Positions 1-8,809 of a stretch of DNA of 64,000 bases are shown one piece after another; the first letter of the stretch is position 1, and the number at the start of each line of letters is the position of its first letter. The notes under the pieces were generated by a model that did no database searches, was not told where the DNA came from, and saw nothing but the letters and a program-made list of their open reading frames with translations. The translations under genes and the position numbers were made by a program. Source of the DNA: Butyrivibrio hungatei NK4A153 (GTDB taxonomy: Bacteria > Bacillota > Clostridia > Lachnospirales > Lachnospiraceae); assembly GCF_000424465.1 (NCBI RefSeq), contig NZ_AUJY01000007.1, positions 124,001 to 188,000 of the forward strand, written 5' to 3'.

Positions 1-206
1 GACAGATTGACGGTTATCTTTGATGCGGGAATCTTTATACCGGCGTTTCTTAAGGCAACTTTTACTCTGTCACCTGCCTCTCTGACATCGCCGCTCATGA
101 ATCCCACCATGTTGAATCCGGGAAGCCCGGAAGATACATCCACTTCGATCTGCATCAGATAAGAAATAATTCCTCTGACGCCACCGGATGTAATAGAACT
201 GTACAT
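1..206 (-). CDS. comM: ComM/YifB family Mg-chelatase-like ATPase, N-terminal part
   Basis: Only the first 68 codons lie in the window; the gene runs off the left edge. The peptide begins MYSSITSGGVRG and contains the family hallmarks VDVSSGLPGFNMVGF and, near the edge, IKIPASKITVNL, matching the N-terminal domain of YifB/ComM AAA+ proteins. Family members are cytoplasmic; ComM promotes branch migration during natural transformation in some bacteria. The ATG is preceded by AAAGAGGAAAA. The neighbouring pilT makes a link to DNA uptake possible, but that is inference. The ATPase core is not visible here. Confidence 0.85.
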   Translation of the reverse strand, partial: MYSSITSGGVRGIISYLMQIEVDVSSGLPGFNMVGFMSGDVREAGDRVKVALRNAGIKIPASKITVNL

Positions 207-262
207 TTTTCCTCTTTTCCGATATGAGCATAAACAAAAATAGGAAATTATACGCACAACGA

Positions 263-282
263 CCTGCTGATTATACAGCAGG
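263..282. terminator. Hairpin between pilT and comM
   Basis: Perfect 7-bp stem CCTGCTG/CAGCAGG with a 6-base loop, in the 164-bp gap between the pilT stop and the comM-like start. No strong T-run follows on either strand, so a terminator for pilT is plausible but weak. Confidence 0.3.
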
Positions 283-370
283 CCGTTCTATAAAGTCTTT
301 AAGATTTTCTTAGTATTTCCTTAAGATTTTATGTAGTTGATTTTATCTTAACTTTTTGCCCCGACAATTA

Positions 371-1432
371 TTATCTGAGCATTTTGTTCTGCATTGTCTC
401 AGGATCCTGAGCAAACTGAAGGGCAGCTTCTCTTGTGATCTTCTGCTGCCTGTACAGCTCAATGATAGCCTCATCCATGGTTATCATTCCCTGTTTCCTG
501 TATGTCTGCATGTATGTAATGAGCTGATGATTCTTACCCTCACGAATAAGGTTTCTCACAGCGCTGTTTACATGAAGAACTTCAAATGCCGCAAGTCTTG
601 ATGATCCGTCAGCCGCAGGAAGAAGCTGCTGTGAAATAACTGCTTCAAGCACGCTCGCAAGCTGTATTCTCACCTGTTGCTGCTGATGAGAAGGAAATAC
701 ATCTATTAGTCTGTCCACCGTATTAGACGATCCGATCGTATGAACGGTAGAAAGAACGAGATGTCCCGTCTCCGCTGCCGTAATAGCTGTACTTATGGTC
801 TCAAGATCTCTCATCTCTCCGACAAGGATAACATCGGGATCTTCTCGAAGTGCCGCTCTCAAAGCATTGGCATATGAATTCGAATCGGTTCCTATTTCTC
901 TCTGATTGACTATCGATAATCTGTGCTGATAAGTAAACTCTATGGGATCCTCAAGTGTAATTACATGCGCTTCCCTGTTGTTATTTATCATGTCGATAAT
1001 GGAAGCAAGTGTTGTAGACTTACCGCTTCCCGTAGGTCCCGTAACAAGCACAAGACCTCTTTTTTTCTTATAAAGATCAATAACAGTCTCAGGTATGCCA
1101 AGGCTCTCCGCTGTGGGAATCTCTGTTGCAACAACTCTGAAAGCCATCGCTATGGAGCCTCTTTGCTTAAAGATATTAAGTCTGAATCTGCCAACTCCCA
1201 TGATAGCGAAGGACAAGTCGTGTTGACCGTTCTCCTCGAGCATCTGCTTCTGTTTATCATTTGTAACTTCATGTGCGATTTCCTGAGTGTCGCTCGGCAT
1301 CATCTTGCCATAGCTTTCCATGGCTATAAGTTTGCCGTTAAGTCTCATCTTAGGCGGCACACCGACAGTAATATGAACGTCCGAAGCGCCTTTTAACTTT
1401 GCTTCCTTCAGGATTTCTTCAATTTTAGACAT
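371..1432 (-). CDS. pilT: Type IV pilus retraction ATPase PilT
   Basis: Hexameric cytoplasmic motor ATPase that depolymerises type IV pili (twitching, adhesion, DNA uptake). The 353 residues are full length for PilT. Visible are the N-terminal PAS-like domain, Walker A GPTGSGKST at residues 132-140, an Asp box (ITLEDPIEF), the Walker B region (LREDPDVILVGEMRD) and the His box (TGHLVLSTVHT). It follows the HD-GYP-type gene by 79 bp on the same strand and is probably cotranscribed. No pilin or assembly ATPase gene is in the window, so the rest of the pilus locus lies elsewhere. PilT rather than PilB is favoured by length and the absence of an N1 domain. Confidence 0.95.
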   Translation of the reverse strand: MSKIEEILKEAKLKGASDVHITVGVPPKMRLNGKLIAMESYGKMMPSDTQEIAHEVTNDKQKQMLEENGQHDLSFAIMGVGRFRLNIFKQRGSIAMAFRVVATEIPTAESLGIPETVIDLYKKKRGLVLVTGPTGSGKSTTLASIIDMINNNREAHVITLEDPIEFTYQHRLSIVNQREIGTDSNSYANALRAALREDPDVILVGEMRDLETISTAITAAETGHLVLSTVHTIGSSNTVDRLIDVFPSHQQQQVRIQLASVLEAVISQQLLPAADGSSRLAAFEVLHVNSAVRNLIREGKNHQLITYMQTYRKQGMITMDEAIIELYRQQKITREAALQFAQDPETMQNKMLR

Positions 1433-1511
1433 ATACTTCCATCCCTGTTCTGATAAATTCTATTTGTATGTGTCGCAAGTACAGCTATACACCACAGCAT
1501 AATCCGCACTT

Positions 1512-2633
1512 TCACACATACTCAGGCTCTTCCACGACAATACCGAGGCCTTTGACTTTGGACAGATCCATCATATATCTGTTATCCATAGTCTTCATAA
1601 TATCTATAATCTCAATATCACCGTATGCCCTTCTATTCGAAAGGTCGATAATGCTGTTATCCTTAAAACTCAAAACAGTCGGACGCAGGAAATCAAGATC
1701 GTTAGTCTTGATAACCAGAGCTTTTTCACCGGTGTTAAGCTCAACGCTGACTCCCGGAACAAGAATGTTTATGGAATCAACAAGTGCCTGAACCACTCTC
1801 GGGTCAAAAACATCACTTCTCTGCATCATCCTTCTGATAACAAGAACTTCGGAAATAGGCGCATCATCTACTCTCGCAGCCGTTTCCTTATCAAATATTC
1901 CCGCAACTATAAGAATCCTTGCAGATAAAAGAGTCTTGGAAATGTCCACATCATTTCCTTTTCTGTAGTCAAGAAGTACTTTTCTTGCCTGATTACATGC
2001 TCTCTTTACATTCGGCAAAGAAGAAAATGCATCGTCAATGATAGGATAGCCCGCCATCTCATGGGCATCTATCGTATTTATCTCTTCAGGTGTACACTTA
2101 AGTTTGGACTGAAGTTCCGCAGAAAGAGTAAGTTTTCCGATATCATGTATAACACCGGCCATTACCGCTTCGTTCTGATCGGAAAGCGAAGCATTCAACG
2201 AATGTGCGATCATCGCCGAAATAATTCCCACATTCAGGCTGTGTTTGTATATATAATCCTCAGTACTCCTAAGTCCCTGCTGGAAAGTAATCTTCTTTTT
2301 TAGATTACCGTAATTCTTTATAATCTGGGCACAAATATTAGGAAACTTCTCCTGTTTGTGCACCTTAACAATATGAGCAAGTTCCTCCATGATATCGTGA
2401 TACATAACGGTCTGAAAACGCTCAAACTCAATATCGTCCTGAGTCATAGGCGGAACAGGCTCTGCGGGTTCAAGAATAAACACGCCAATAAGCCCAAAGT
2501 TCCTGATATTATCAATACTTTGCTCATCCTTAAGGACATGGGCCCTGTCATATAAAAGTGCGCCTTTCCTACTGTATATCGGTCTTGCTAGTCTCATCCC
2601 CGGTCTCAGTTCATCACACTTAATAAAAAGCAT
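1512..2633 (-). CDS. HD-GYP-like domain protein, degenerate second half
   Basis: HD-domain protein of 373 residues, related to cyclic-di-GMP phosphodiesterases. The N-terminal DUF3391-like segment (from MLFIKCDELRPG) is followed by an HD domain with H131 and the H163-D164 pair (GVIHDIGKL). The next HP..G-type motif survives as HEMAGYP, but where a canonical HD-GYP has HHE..DG.GYP this protein has NQARKVLLDYRKGND, so the GYP motif and its metal ligand are missing. It may be a sensor or a non-c-di-GMP hydrolase. The start is the ATG with GGGAGGAAATATTTACC upstream; an ATG 12 codons earlier lacks a Shine-Dalgarno site. It lies directly upstream of pilT. Confidence 0.8.
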   Translation of the reverse strand: MLFIKCDELRPGMRLARPIYSRKGALLYDRAHVLKDEQSIDNIRNFGLIGVFILEPAEPVPPMTQDDIEFERFQTVMYHDIMEELAHIVKVHKQEKFPNICAQIIKNYGNLKKKITFQQGLRSTEDYIYKHSLNVGIISAMIAHSLNASLSDQNEAVMAGVIHDIGKLTLSAELQSKLKCTPEEINTIDAHEMAGYPIIDDAFSSLPNVKRACNQARKVLLDYRKGNDVDISKTLLSARILIVAGIFDKETAARVDDAPISEVLVIRRMMQRSDVFDPRVVQALVDSINILVPGVSVELNTGEKALVIKTNDLDFLRPTVLSFKDNSIIDLSNRRAYGDIEIIDIMKTMDNRYMMDLSKVKGLGIVVEEPEYV

Positions 2634-2725
2634 GGTAAATATTTCCTCCCTATATACAAAGCATAACACCCCAATTTATACACTAATTATCGCGCTATCA
2701 TGCGGAAAAATCAATAAATAAAGTC

Positions 2726-3319
2726 TTAAGTTAACTCATCCAAAGTATTTCCGTAAGATGAAAGGAACTCATTTACAAAATCAAGAACCTCGGGAAGCTC
2801 CATATACAGGCTTCTCACGGATTTTTCAGTGCTCTCCTTCGCGGTTCTGAACTCATTGTTGCCGGCACTTGTTTCTGCCATACACTTGATAAGTGCGGAT
2901 AATTTGTCTGCAGCTTTTACAAGACGTCTCATATAGCGCTCATCTTCGCTGTCATCCGCCTTAAACACCTGTTCAAAAGAAGGCTTAAGATCGTCGGGAA
3001 GCTTTTCAAGCAGCTTATCATCTGCAATCGCCTCAACCTGCTTATATGCTGTTTTTAATTCCTTATTGTAATATTTTACGGGAGTCGGCAGATCTCCTGT
3101 AATGATCTCGGAAGCGTCGTGATAAAGTCCGACAAGAGCCGCCTTATTGGCATCGAGATGCCTTCCGTACCTTGTATTTCCTATAACACAGAGAGCATGA
3201 GCTATCATCGCAACCTCCATTGAATGCTCACAAAGATTTTCCTGCCTTGTATTTCTCATAAGTGCCCATCTGTCTATATATTTCATTCTTGAAATAAGTG
3301 CAAAGAAATTGTAATTCAT
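2726..3319 (-). CDS. yfbR: 5'-deoxynucleotidase YfbR-like (HD domain)
   Basis: HD-superfamily phosphohydrolase that dephosphorylates 5'-deoxynucleoside monophosphates. The 197-residue protein aligns by eye over its whole length with E. coli YfbR: the start (FFALISRMKYIDRWALMRN), the metal motif EHSMEVAMIAHAL, YHDASEI followed by TGDLPTPVKYYN, and later ADKLSALIKC and AGNNEF are all present. GGGAG precedes the ATG by 9 bases. It is the next gene downstream of hemW on the same strand, 41 bp from its stop, and probably shares its transcript. Confidence 0.9.
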   Translation of the reverse strand: MNYNFFALISRMKYIDRWALMRNTRQENLCEHSMEVAMIAHALCVIGNTRYGRHLDANKAALVGLYHDASEIITGDLPTPVKYYNKELKTAYKQVEAIADDKLLEKLPDDLKPSFEQVFKADDSEDERYMRRLVKAADKLSALIKCMAETSAGNNEFRTAKESTEKSVRSLYMELPEVLDFVNEFLSSYGNTLDELT

Positions 3320-3360
3320 TTTTTATTCTCCCAAGTTATACATTCAGAATAAATATATCA

Positions 3361-4518
3361 TCAAAGTAAAAAGTCCGCCATTACCGTATTGCAAACGTCA
3401 AATCCCCTCTCGGACAATCTAAGATATGCCGCCTTCTTTTTATCACAGGTGATATTCATATCCTTATCACGAAGCTCAAGAAGCGACATCATAAGATATT
3501 TATCGATAACTTCGTCATAGACATCAAATACTGTCTTTCCGAATTCTCTATTAAAATCATCCGTTCTTATGCCTTCCGTAAGCCGAAGCCCAAGGAACAT
3601 AAACTCTTCCGTCTGTGCCCTTACGGAAAGTTCTTCTCTTTCTCTTTTTATCCCGTCTTTAGATAAGCTTATGTACTCTGCCATGTCACGGGTGTTACTA
3701 AAACGCACATTGTCTACAAGAGAGGCAGCACCAAGTCCCAATCCAAGGTAGTTTTCCCTTTTCCAATAAACCTTATTATGCCTGCAATCAAATCCGTCTT
3801 TGGCATAATTTGATATTTCGTATCTGTGATATCCGTACTCATTAAGGATTTTGGCGGTCTTGTGATACATATCCCTGTCTGCATCTTCTCCCGGAAGGTC
3901 AAGGTCCATGTCAAAAAACGGTGTTCCCTCCTCAATAATAAGGCTGTACGCCGAAATATGCTCAGGGTCTAACTTTACCGCTTTATTAAGAGTATCAATG
4001 TAAGATTCCACGCTCTGCCCCGGAAGCGCACTCATTATGTCGATATTTATGTTGTCAAAGCCCGCTCTCACCGCATCTTCGTAGGTTCTAACCGCAGTCT
4101 TTGAATCATGTATTCTTCCGAGTCTTTTAAGTTCTTCATCGTTAAAAGACTGTATGCCTATACTTAATCTGTTAAATCCTACATCCCTGTAGCTTCTCAT
4201 CTTGTCAAAAGAAGCTGTTCCGGGATTAAGTTCAAGACTTATTTCCGCATCTTTGGATAAAATATAATTCTCTTTTATATCGGCTAAAATATTACAAATA
4301 TAAACCGCATTAGGCAAAGAAGGTGTTCCTCCTCCGAAGAACACCGTTTTTACCTCTCTGTCTCTATAATCGCCCGCACTTTCCTTAAGCTCTTTTGAAA
4401 GTGCCTTAAAGTAATCATCCATAAGGCTTTCCTTATCACCAAACGACAAGAAGTCGCAGTAAAGACACTTCCTGACACAAAAAGGTATGTGCACGTATAA
4501 AGATAGTTCGTTATTCAT
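3361..4518 (-). CDS. hemW: Radical SAM heme chaperone HemW
   Basis: Radical SAM protein of 385 residues, HemW type (formerly called HemN-like coproporphyrinogen oxidase). The N-terminus has YVHIPFC followed by the 4Fe-4S motif CVRKCLYC (CxxxCxxC); FFGGGTPS, ELNPGT and RLSIGIQSF are the usual SAM-binding strands. The C-terminal HemN_C domain (FMFLGLRLTEGI) is present. Family members bind heme and deliver it to target proteins. The gene sits 53 bp downstream of lepA, a common arrangement in Firmicutes. The ATG is preceded by TGAGGC. Oxidase activity is unlikely because no other heme-synthesis gene is nearby and the form matches HemW. Confidence 0.92.
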   Translation of the reverse strand: MNNELSLYVHIPFCVRKCLYCDFLSFGDKESLMDDYFKALSKELKESAGDYRDREVKTVFFGGGTPSLPNAVYICNILADIKENYILSKDAEISLELNPGTASFDKMRSYRDVGFNRLSIGIQSFNDEELKRLGRIHDSKTAVRTYEDAVRAGFDNINIDIMSALPGQSVESYIDTLNKAVKLDPEHISAYSLIIEEGTPFFDMDLDLPGEDADRDMYHKTAKILNEYGYHRYEISNYAKDGFDCRHNKVYWKRENYLGLGLGAASLVDNVRFSNTRDMAEYISLSKDGIKREREELSVRAQTEEFMFLGLRLTEGIRTDDFNREFGKTVFDVYDEVIDKYLMMSLLELRDKDMNITCDKKKAAYLRLSERGFDVCNTVMADFLL

Positions 4519-4571
4519 TTAGTAATGCCTCATAAAACTTTCAAACAATAAAACCTGATTTTTGCATCACA

Positions 4572-6380
4572 TCAGTCTGTACTGTCAAGCTTAAGAACGC
4601 TTAAGAATGCTACCTGCGGAACTTCTACGTTACCGATCTGGCGCATCTTCTTTTTACCCTCTTTCTGTTTCTCAAGAAGCTTCTTCTTACGGGTAATATC
4701 ACCACCGTAGCACTTGGCAAGGACATCTTTTCTATAAGCCTTTACTGTCTCTCTTGCTATTATCTTGCCGCCAACAGCAGCCTGGATAGGCACTTCGAAA
4801 AGGTGCCTCGGTATCTCTTCCTTGAGCTTCTCACACATCTTGCGTCCACGCTCATACGCACCGTCCTTATGAACGATAAATGAAAGCGCATCGACTTCTT
4901 CTCTGTTGATGAGAATATCAAGCTTAACAAGATCCGATCTCTCATAGCCCTTGAGCTCATAATCAAATGAAGCATAGCCCCTTGATCTTGACTTAAGCGC
5001 ATCAAAGAAATCGTAAATAATCTCATTGAGCGGAAGTTCGTACTTAAGAATCGCTCTTGTCTGCTCAATGTAATCCGTACTTATATATTTGCCTCGTCTC
5101 TCCTGACAAAGCTGCATTATAGCTCCGACATAATCGGTAGTTACCATGATCTCGCCGTTTACCATAGGCTCTTCCATGTACTCTATCTCTGTAGGATCGG
5201 GCAAATTGGAAGGATTGGTAAGATCAAATACTGTTCCGTCATTCTTATGCACCTTATACACAACGCCGGGCGCTGTAGTAACGAGGTTAAGGTCATACTC
5301 TCTCTCAAGTCTCTCCTGAATAACTTCAAGATGGAGGAGTCCCAAGAATCCCGCTCTGAATCCAAATCCGAGAGCCTGTGAAGTCTCCGGTTCATAGAAT
5401 AAAGAAGCATCATTAAGCTGAAGCTTTTCAAGTGCATCTCTAAGATCTGAATAATGCGCCGAATCTGCAGGGTAAAGTCCGCAGTAAACCATCGGCATAA
5501 CTTTCTTATATCCGGGAAGCGCCTCTGCGCAAGGGCTTGCAGAATCAGTTACCGTATCACCGACTCTGGTATCCTGAATATTCTTGATAGAAGCCGTGAA
5601 GTATCCGACATCTCCGGCTGTGAGCTCATCGTTCGGAATAAATCTTCCGGGTCCGAAATATCCAACTTCAACTACTTCGGATTCTGCGCCGGTAGCCATG
5701 AAACGTACCTTCATGCCCTTCTTAAGAACACCGTCTCTTACTCTTACAAATACGATAACTCCTCTGTATGAGTCATATATACTGTCAAAAATAAGCGCTG
5801 TAAGAGGCTTTCCTGCATCTCCGTTAGGAGCGGGGATTTTCTGTACGACCGCCTCAAGAACTTCCTCGATTCCTATTCCGTTTTTTGCCGAAATAAGCGG
5901 AGCGTCCTGAGCCTCAATGCCTATAACATCTTCTATCTCATCCTTAACTTCCTGTGGCTGTGCACTGGGAAGGTCTATTTTATTGATAACAGGAAAAACA
6001 TCCAGATCATGGTCGAGCGCCATATACACATTTGCAAGTGTCTGAGCCTCTACACCCTGCGTAGCATCGACAACAAGAATTGCTCCGTCACATGCCGCAA
6101 GACTTCGTGAAACCTCATATCCAAAATCTACGTGTCCGGGAGTATCTATCATATTAAATGTATATTCTTCTCCGTCCTTGGCCTTATATATCATTCTTAC
6201 GGCCTGAGACTTGATGGTAATTCCTCTCTCCCTCTCAATATCCATATTGTCGAGGACCTGGTTCTGCATCTCTCTGCTGGTAAGAACACCCGTCTTCTCG
6301 ATCATTCTGTCTGCAAGAGTCGATTTACCGTGATCGATATGTGCAACTATACAAAAATTTCTAATTTTACTCTGATCCAC
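4572..6380 (-). CDS. lepA: Elongation factor 4 (LepA), translational GTPase
   Basis: Ribosome-associated GTPase EF4. G1 is [10 protein letters not shown]3 DTPGH, G4 NKID and G5 SAKNGIG; EF-G-like domains and the LepA-specific C-terminal domain (near [20 protein letters not shown]) follow. The proposed start is a GTG (6378-6380) with AGAGG seven bases upstream, which gives 602 residues, close to the usual length. An ATG at 6404 would add eight residues but has no good Shine-Dalgarno site. It is divergent from rpsT and cotranscribed with hemW. Confidence 0.95.
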   Translation of the reverse strand: MDQSKIRNFCIVAHIDHGKSTLADRMIEKTGVLTSREMQNQVLDNMDIERERGITIKSQAVRMIYKAKDGEEYTFNMIDTPGHVDFGYEVSRSLAACDGAILVVDATQGVEAQTLANVYMALDHDLDVFPVINKIDLPSAQPQEVKDEIEDVIGIEAQDAPLISAKNGIGIEEVLEAVVQKIPAPNGDAGKPLTALIFDSIYDSYRGVIVFVRVRDGVLKKGMKVRFMATGAESEVVEVGYFGPGRFIPNDELTAGDVGYFTASIKNIQDTRVGDTVTDSASPCAEALPGYKKVMPMVYCGLYPADSAHYSDLRDALEKLQLNDASLFYEPETSQALGFGFRAGFLGLLHLEVIQERLEREYDLNLVTTAPGVVYKVHKNDGTVFDLTNPSNLPDPTEIEYMEEPMVNGEIMVTTDYVGAIMQLCQERRGKYISTDYIEQTRAILKYELPLNEIIYDFFDALKSRSRGYASFDYELKGYERSDLVKLDILINREEVDALSFIVHKDGAYERGRKMCEKLKEEIPRHLFEVPIQAAVGGKIIARETVKAYRKDVLAKCYGGDITRKKKLLEKQKEGKKKMRQIGNVEVPQVAFLSVLKLDSTD

Positions 6381-6451
6381 AAAGCTACCTCTATTCCTAT
6401 TCATCTTTCATTACATCATCATATGATACCATGACAAAAGGCAAAAATCTA

Positions 6452-6480
6452 TTGACAGTTTCTTGAAATTCATCTAATAT
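6452..6480 (+). promoter_or_regulatory. Sigma-A promoter for rpsT
   Basis: TTGACA (6452-6457), 17-base spacer, TAATAT (6475-6480). The start codon is at 6571, leaving a leader of about 85 bases in which S20 autoregulation could act; no specific leader structure was recognised. Confidence 0.8.
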
Positions 6481-6570
6481 ATTTACCGTATGTAGCATTA
6501 ACTGTCCGTGTCCGGCTTAATGCGCACACGAACTTACAAATAATAATCATATTATTTTTCGGAGGTAACT

Positions 6571-6834
6571 ATGGCAAATATTAAATCCGCCAAGAAAAGA
6601 GTTTTAGTTAATAAGAAAAAAGCAGAAAGAAATCAGATGATCAAGTCAGCAGTTAAGACTGAGATCAAGAAAGTTAGAACTGCTATCGATGCAGGTAACA
6701 AGGATGAGGCTGCTAAGGCTCTTCTCGCTGCTACATCTGCAATCGACAAGGCTGAGTCAAAGGGTGTTTTCAAGAAGAACACAGCTTCAAGAAAAGTTTC
6801 TCGTCTTGCTCAGGCTGTAAACAAAATGGCTTAA
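6571..6834 (+). CDS. rpsT: 30S ribosomal protein S20
   Basis: Primary 16S rRNA-binding protein of the small subunit, 87 residues, a normal length. The Lys/Arg-rich start MANIKSAKKRVLVNKKKAERN, the central NKDEAAKALLAATSAIDKA and the end KVSRLAQAVNK are typical. CGGAGGTAACT precedes the ATG. It is a monocistronic unit with its own promoter and terminator, divergent from lepA as in many Firmicutes. Confidence 0.97.
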   Translation: MANIKSAKKRVLVNKKKAERNQMIKSAVKTEIKKVRTAIDAGNKDEAAKALLAATSAIDKAESKGVFKKNTASRKVSRLAQAVNKMA

Positions 6835-6860
6835 TTATTTTAAAAATGTGTATATAACAA

Positions 6861-6897
6861 AACCTCATGTCTTCTCACCGACATGAGGTTTTTTATT
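6861..6897 (+). terminator. Rho-independent terminator of rpsT
   Basis: Stem AACCTCATGT/ACATGAGGTT (10 bp), 10-base loop, then TTTTATTT. On the opposite strand the stem is also followed by T-rich sequence, so it may additionally stop the operon ending at 6919. Confidence 0.85.
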
Positions 6898-6918
6898 TCT
6901 TTGATTTTTGTTCTGTTT

Positions 6919-7830
6919 TTATTTCTTACGAATGTTTGAAACCTTTTCTTTTATTTCTTCCAAGCTAAGCTTAAACTTCTCTGATACCATACCCGGATTT
7001 CCCTGAATAGTCTTTTCCCTGTACCATTCAAAGAATCCCTTTATAGGCTCGGGAGTAAGCTTGGACATAAGGATTCTGTACTTTGCATAAAGCTCGGATA
7101 TCTCATCCTTAACATCATTCACATAGCCTGAAGGATTCACGTTTATCTTTTCCCTTATCTTCTTAAAAGAGCTGTCGAGCGTTGCACTGAGCGCATCAAC
7201 TCTCGTTTCGATTCCGCCTCTCACATTCTCACTCTTGGATGTAATAAGTGCATCAAGCCTCTTCTGCATCTTTCTCATCTCATCCTTGGCTTTCTCCATA
7301 TAGATAAGAACATCTCTAAGATCGAGAGCAGTCTTAAATGCTATCATGAAATCTCCGCCAAGAAGGAAAGTAACAATAAGAGTAACTATAGAGAGCACGT
7401 GATAAGGAATCGCACGTACCAGATGCTCTATGGGAATCTGGAAAAAGTGCGAAAACACTACCGTCAGAACTCCCCAAAAGAGTGTTGATTCAAGACAGAT
7501 ATGCCCCTTGAAATTAAAAGGCTTATGAGAATAATCCCAGTATCTTACCTTAAACAACGCCTCCATGGTAACTCCGGTGATATATTCAAGCAGAGTTGCT
7601 CCAATGCAGCCGGCAATATATACCATAAGTATATTGTTGTAGAAAGGCTTTGATACAACAAGCATCATTACTCCGCCACATCCGTATAACGGCAAAAAGG
7701 GGCCTCTCATAAAGCCCCTGTTTACCAACTTTTTCTCTAAAATTGAAACATATGCAGATTCGAAACACCAACCAAAAAAGCTGTAGAAATAAAACAGAAA
7801 TAACCACTGTATTGGAAGATATTCAAACAT
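6919..7830 (-). CDS. CmpB-like putative ABC transporter permease family (PF06541)
   Basis: Membrane protein of 303 residues. The N-terminal half has several hydrophobic segments and the PF06541 pattern (FFGWCFESAYVS, RGFMRGPFLPLYGCGG, LLEYITG, WDYSHKPFNFKGHICLESTLFWG). The C-terminal third is charged and probably helical. The family is named as a permease but its substrate is unknown. It is the last gene of a three-gene operon, 23 bp after the GTPase-DUF1980 gene, which suggests a role in the same, probably metal-related, process. AGGAG lies five bases before the ATG. Confidence 0.8.
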   Translation of the reverse strand: MFEYLPIQWLFLFYFYSFFGWCFESAYVSILEKKLVNRGFMRGPFLPLYGCGGVMMLVVSKPFYNNILMVYIAGCIGATLLEYITGVTMEALFKVRYWDYSHKPFNFKGHICLESTLFWGVLTVVFSHFFQIPIEHLVRAIPYHVLSIVTLIVTFLLGGDFMIAFKTALDLRDVLIYMEKAKDEMRKMQKRLDALITSKSENVRGGIETRVDALSATLDSSFKKIREKINVNPSGYVNDVKDEISELYAKYRILMSKLTPEPIKGFFEWYREKTIQGNPGMVSEKFKLSLEEIKEKVSNIRKK

Positions 7831-7853
7831 ATAAGCTCCTGTTTTTACATATA

Positions 7854-8795
7854 TTATTGCTGAGGATTAGAGAAATCAATTACAGGATACTCGGGAGCAT
7901 CCGTCTTCTCTATGGAAAGCGCCTCAAGAACCGGTCCTTCCCCGTTGTACTCGGGAACAAATTTCTTTGTAACTTTGGCAGTCACAAGAATCCATTCTTT
8001 TTCTGTAAGAGTATCTACTTTGTCATACTCACAGGCAAATCCAAGGAACTGCATATCCTCCGCACAACAAGTCATAGCCATTCTTCCCGGAACAAATCTG
8101 TTCTTAGGGAACTCAGGCGGTATAAGTACCATCGCCTTGAACTTAACGTTCTTTCCTTCATATCTTTCAACATGCTCAAGAGCATCCAGATAGAACATTC
8201 CGTATCCGAAATTATTGAGCTCTATGGGATCTGCGTTAAGGTCAAAAGGAAGATCCTCATCAAGTGTAACATCAACCTCGCCGTTCATATCTTCAAATAT
8301 GATATCAGCCTTCCGGTTGATTGCTTTTACATTTCTCTTAAACGAAGCAAGATCTCTTATTCCGTCACATCTGTTGAACAAAATGAGGTCAGAACCACGA
8401 AGCTGTTCTGCCAAAAGAGACTTCATGTTATTGAAATACAACTCAAAATTGGAAGCATCTATAACAGTGATCTGCTGTTCCAGATTCCACATAACGGGAA
8501 GCTTCAGATTCTTATAGTTCCACATTCCGTTGTACTCGATAAGAATACGTTCCGGATTGTACTTGGCGTCAAGTTTTACCAGATTATCGGGATTAAGCTC
8601 CTCTTCATCTTCTATCTTCTCAAGAATAGTATTTGTAGACTTAAGAAGTTTCTCTTCATAATCATTCTCACCCTCTTCACACACCAAAAGAAGAGTCTTA
8701 CCTCTGGTCCTGAAATAAGGCTGAGCTATTGTATAACGGAAAAAATCAGTCTTTCCGCTGTCAAGGAATCCATTGATAATATATACCGGTTTCAA
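7854..8795 (-). CDS. COG0523 (CobW-type) GTPase fused to a DUF1980-like domain
   Basis: Protein of 313 residues from a TTG start (8793-8795) preceded by AAGGAG seven bases upstream; a TTG six codons earlier overlaps the upstream stop and is less likely. Residues 9-16, GFLDSGKT, form the P-loop of a COG0523 GTPase, with NRCD as the probable G4 motif; the CxCC metal site of metallochaperones is absent. The last ~140 residues (FYLDALEHVERYEGKNVKF, FPKNRFVPGRMAMTCCAED, EWILVTAKV, then EAPEYPVIDF-like ending) resemble the C-terminal domain of DUF1980/YcgQ proteins, normally separate membrane proteins paired with a permease. It lies between a metallochaperone-like GTPase and a membrane protein. Confidence 0.75.
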   Translation of the reverse strand: MKPVYIINGFLDSGKTDFFRYTIAQPYFRTRGKTLLLVCEEGENDYEEKLLKSTNTILEKIEDEEELNPDNLVKLDAKYNPERILIEYNGMWNYKNLKLPVMWNLEQQITVIDASNFELYFNNMKSLLAEQLRGSDLILFNRCDGIRDLASFKRNVKAINRKADIIFEDMNGEVDVTLDEDLPFDLNADPIELNNFGYGMFYLDALEHVERYEGKNVKFKAMVLIPPEFPKNRFVPGRMAMTCCAEDMQFLGFACEYDKVDTLTEKEWILVTAKVTKKFVPEYNGEGPVLEALSIEKTDAPEYPVIDFSNPQQ

Positions 8796-8809
8796 TTTCT
8801 TTCTCCTTA

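Noticed and set aside
3361..4518. Anaerobic coproporphyrinogen oxidase HemN
   Set aside because: Length, motif set and the lepA neighbourhood fit the heme chaperone HemW.
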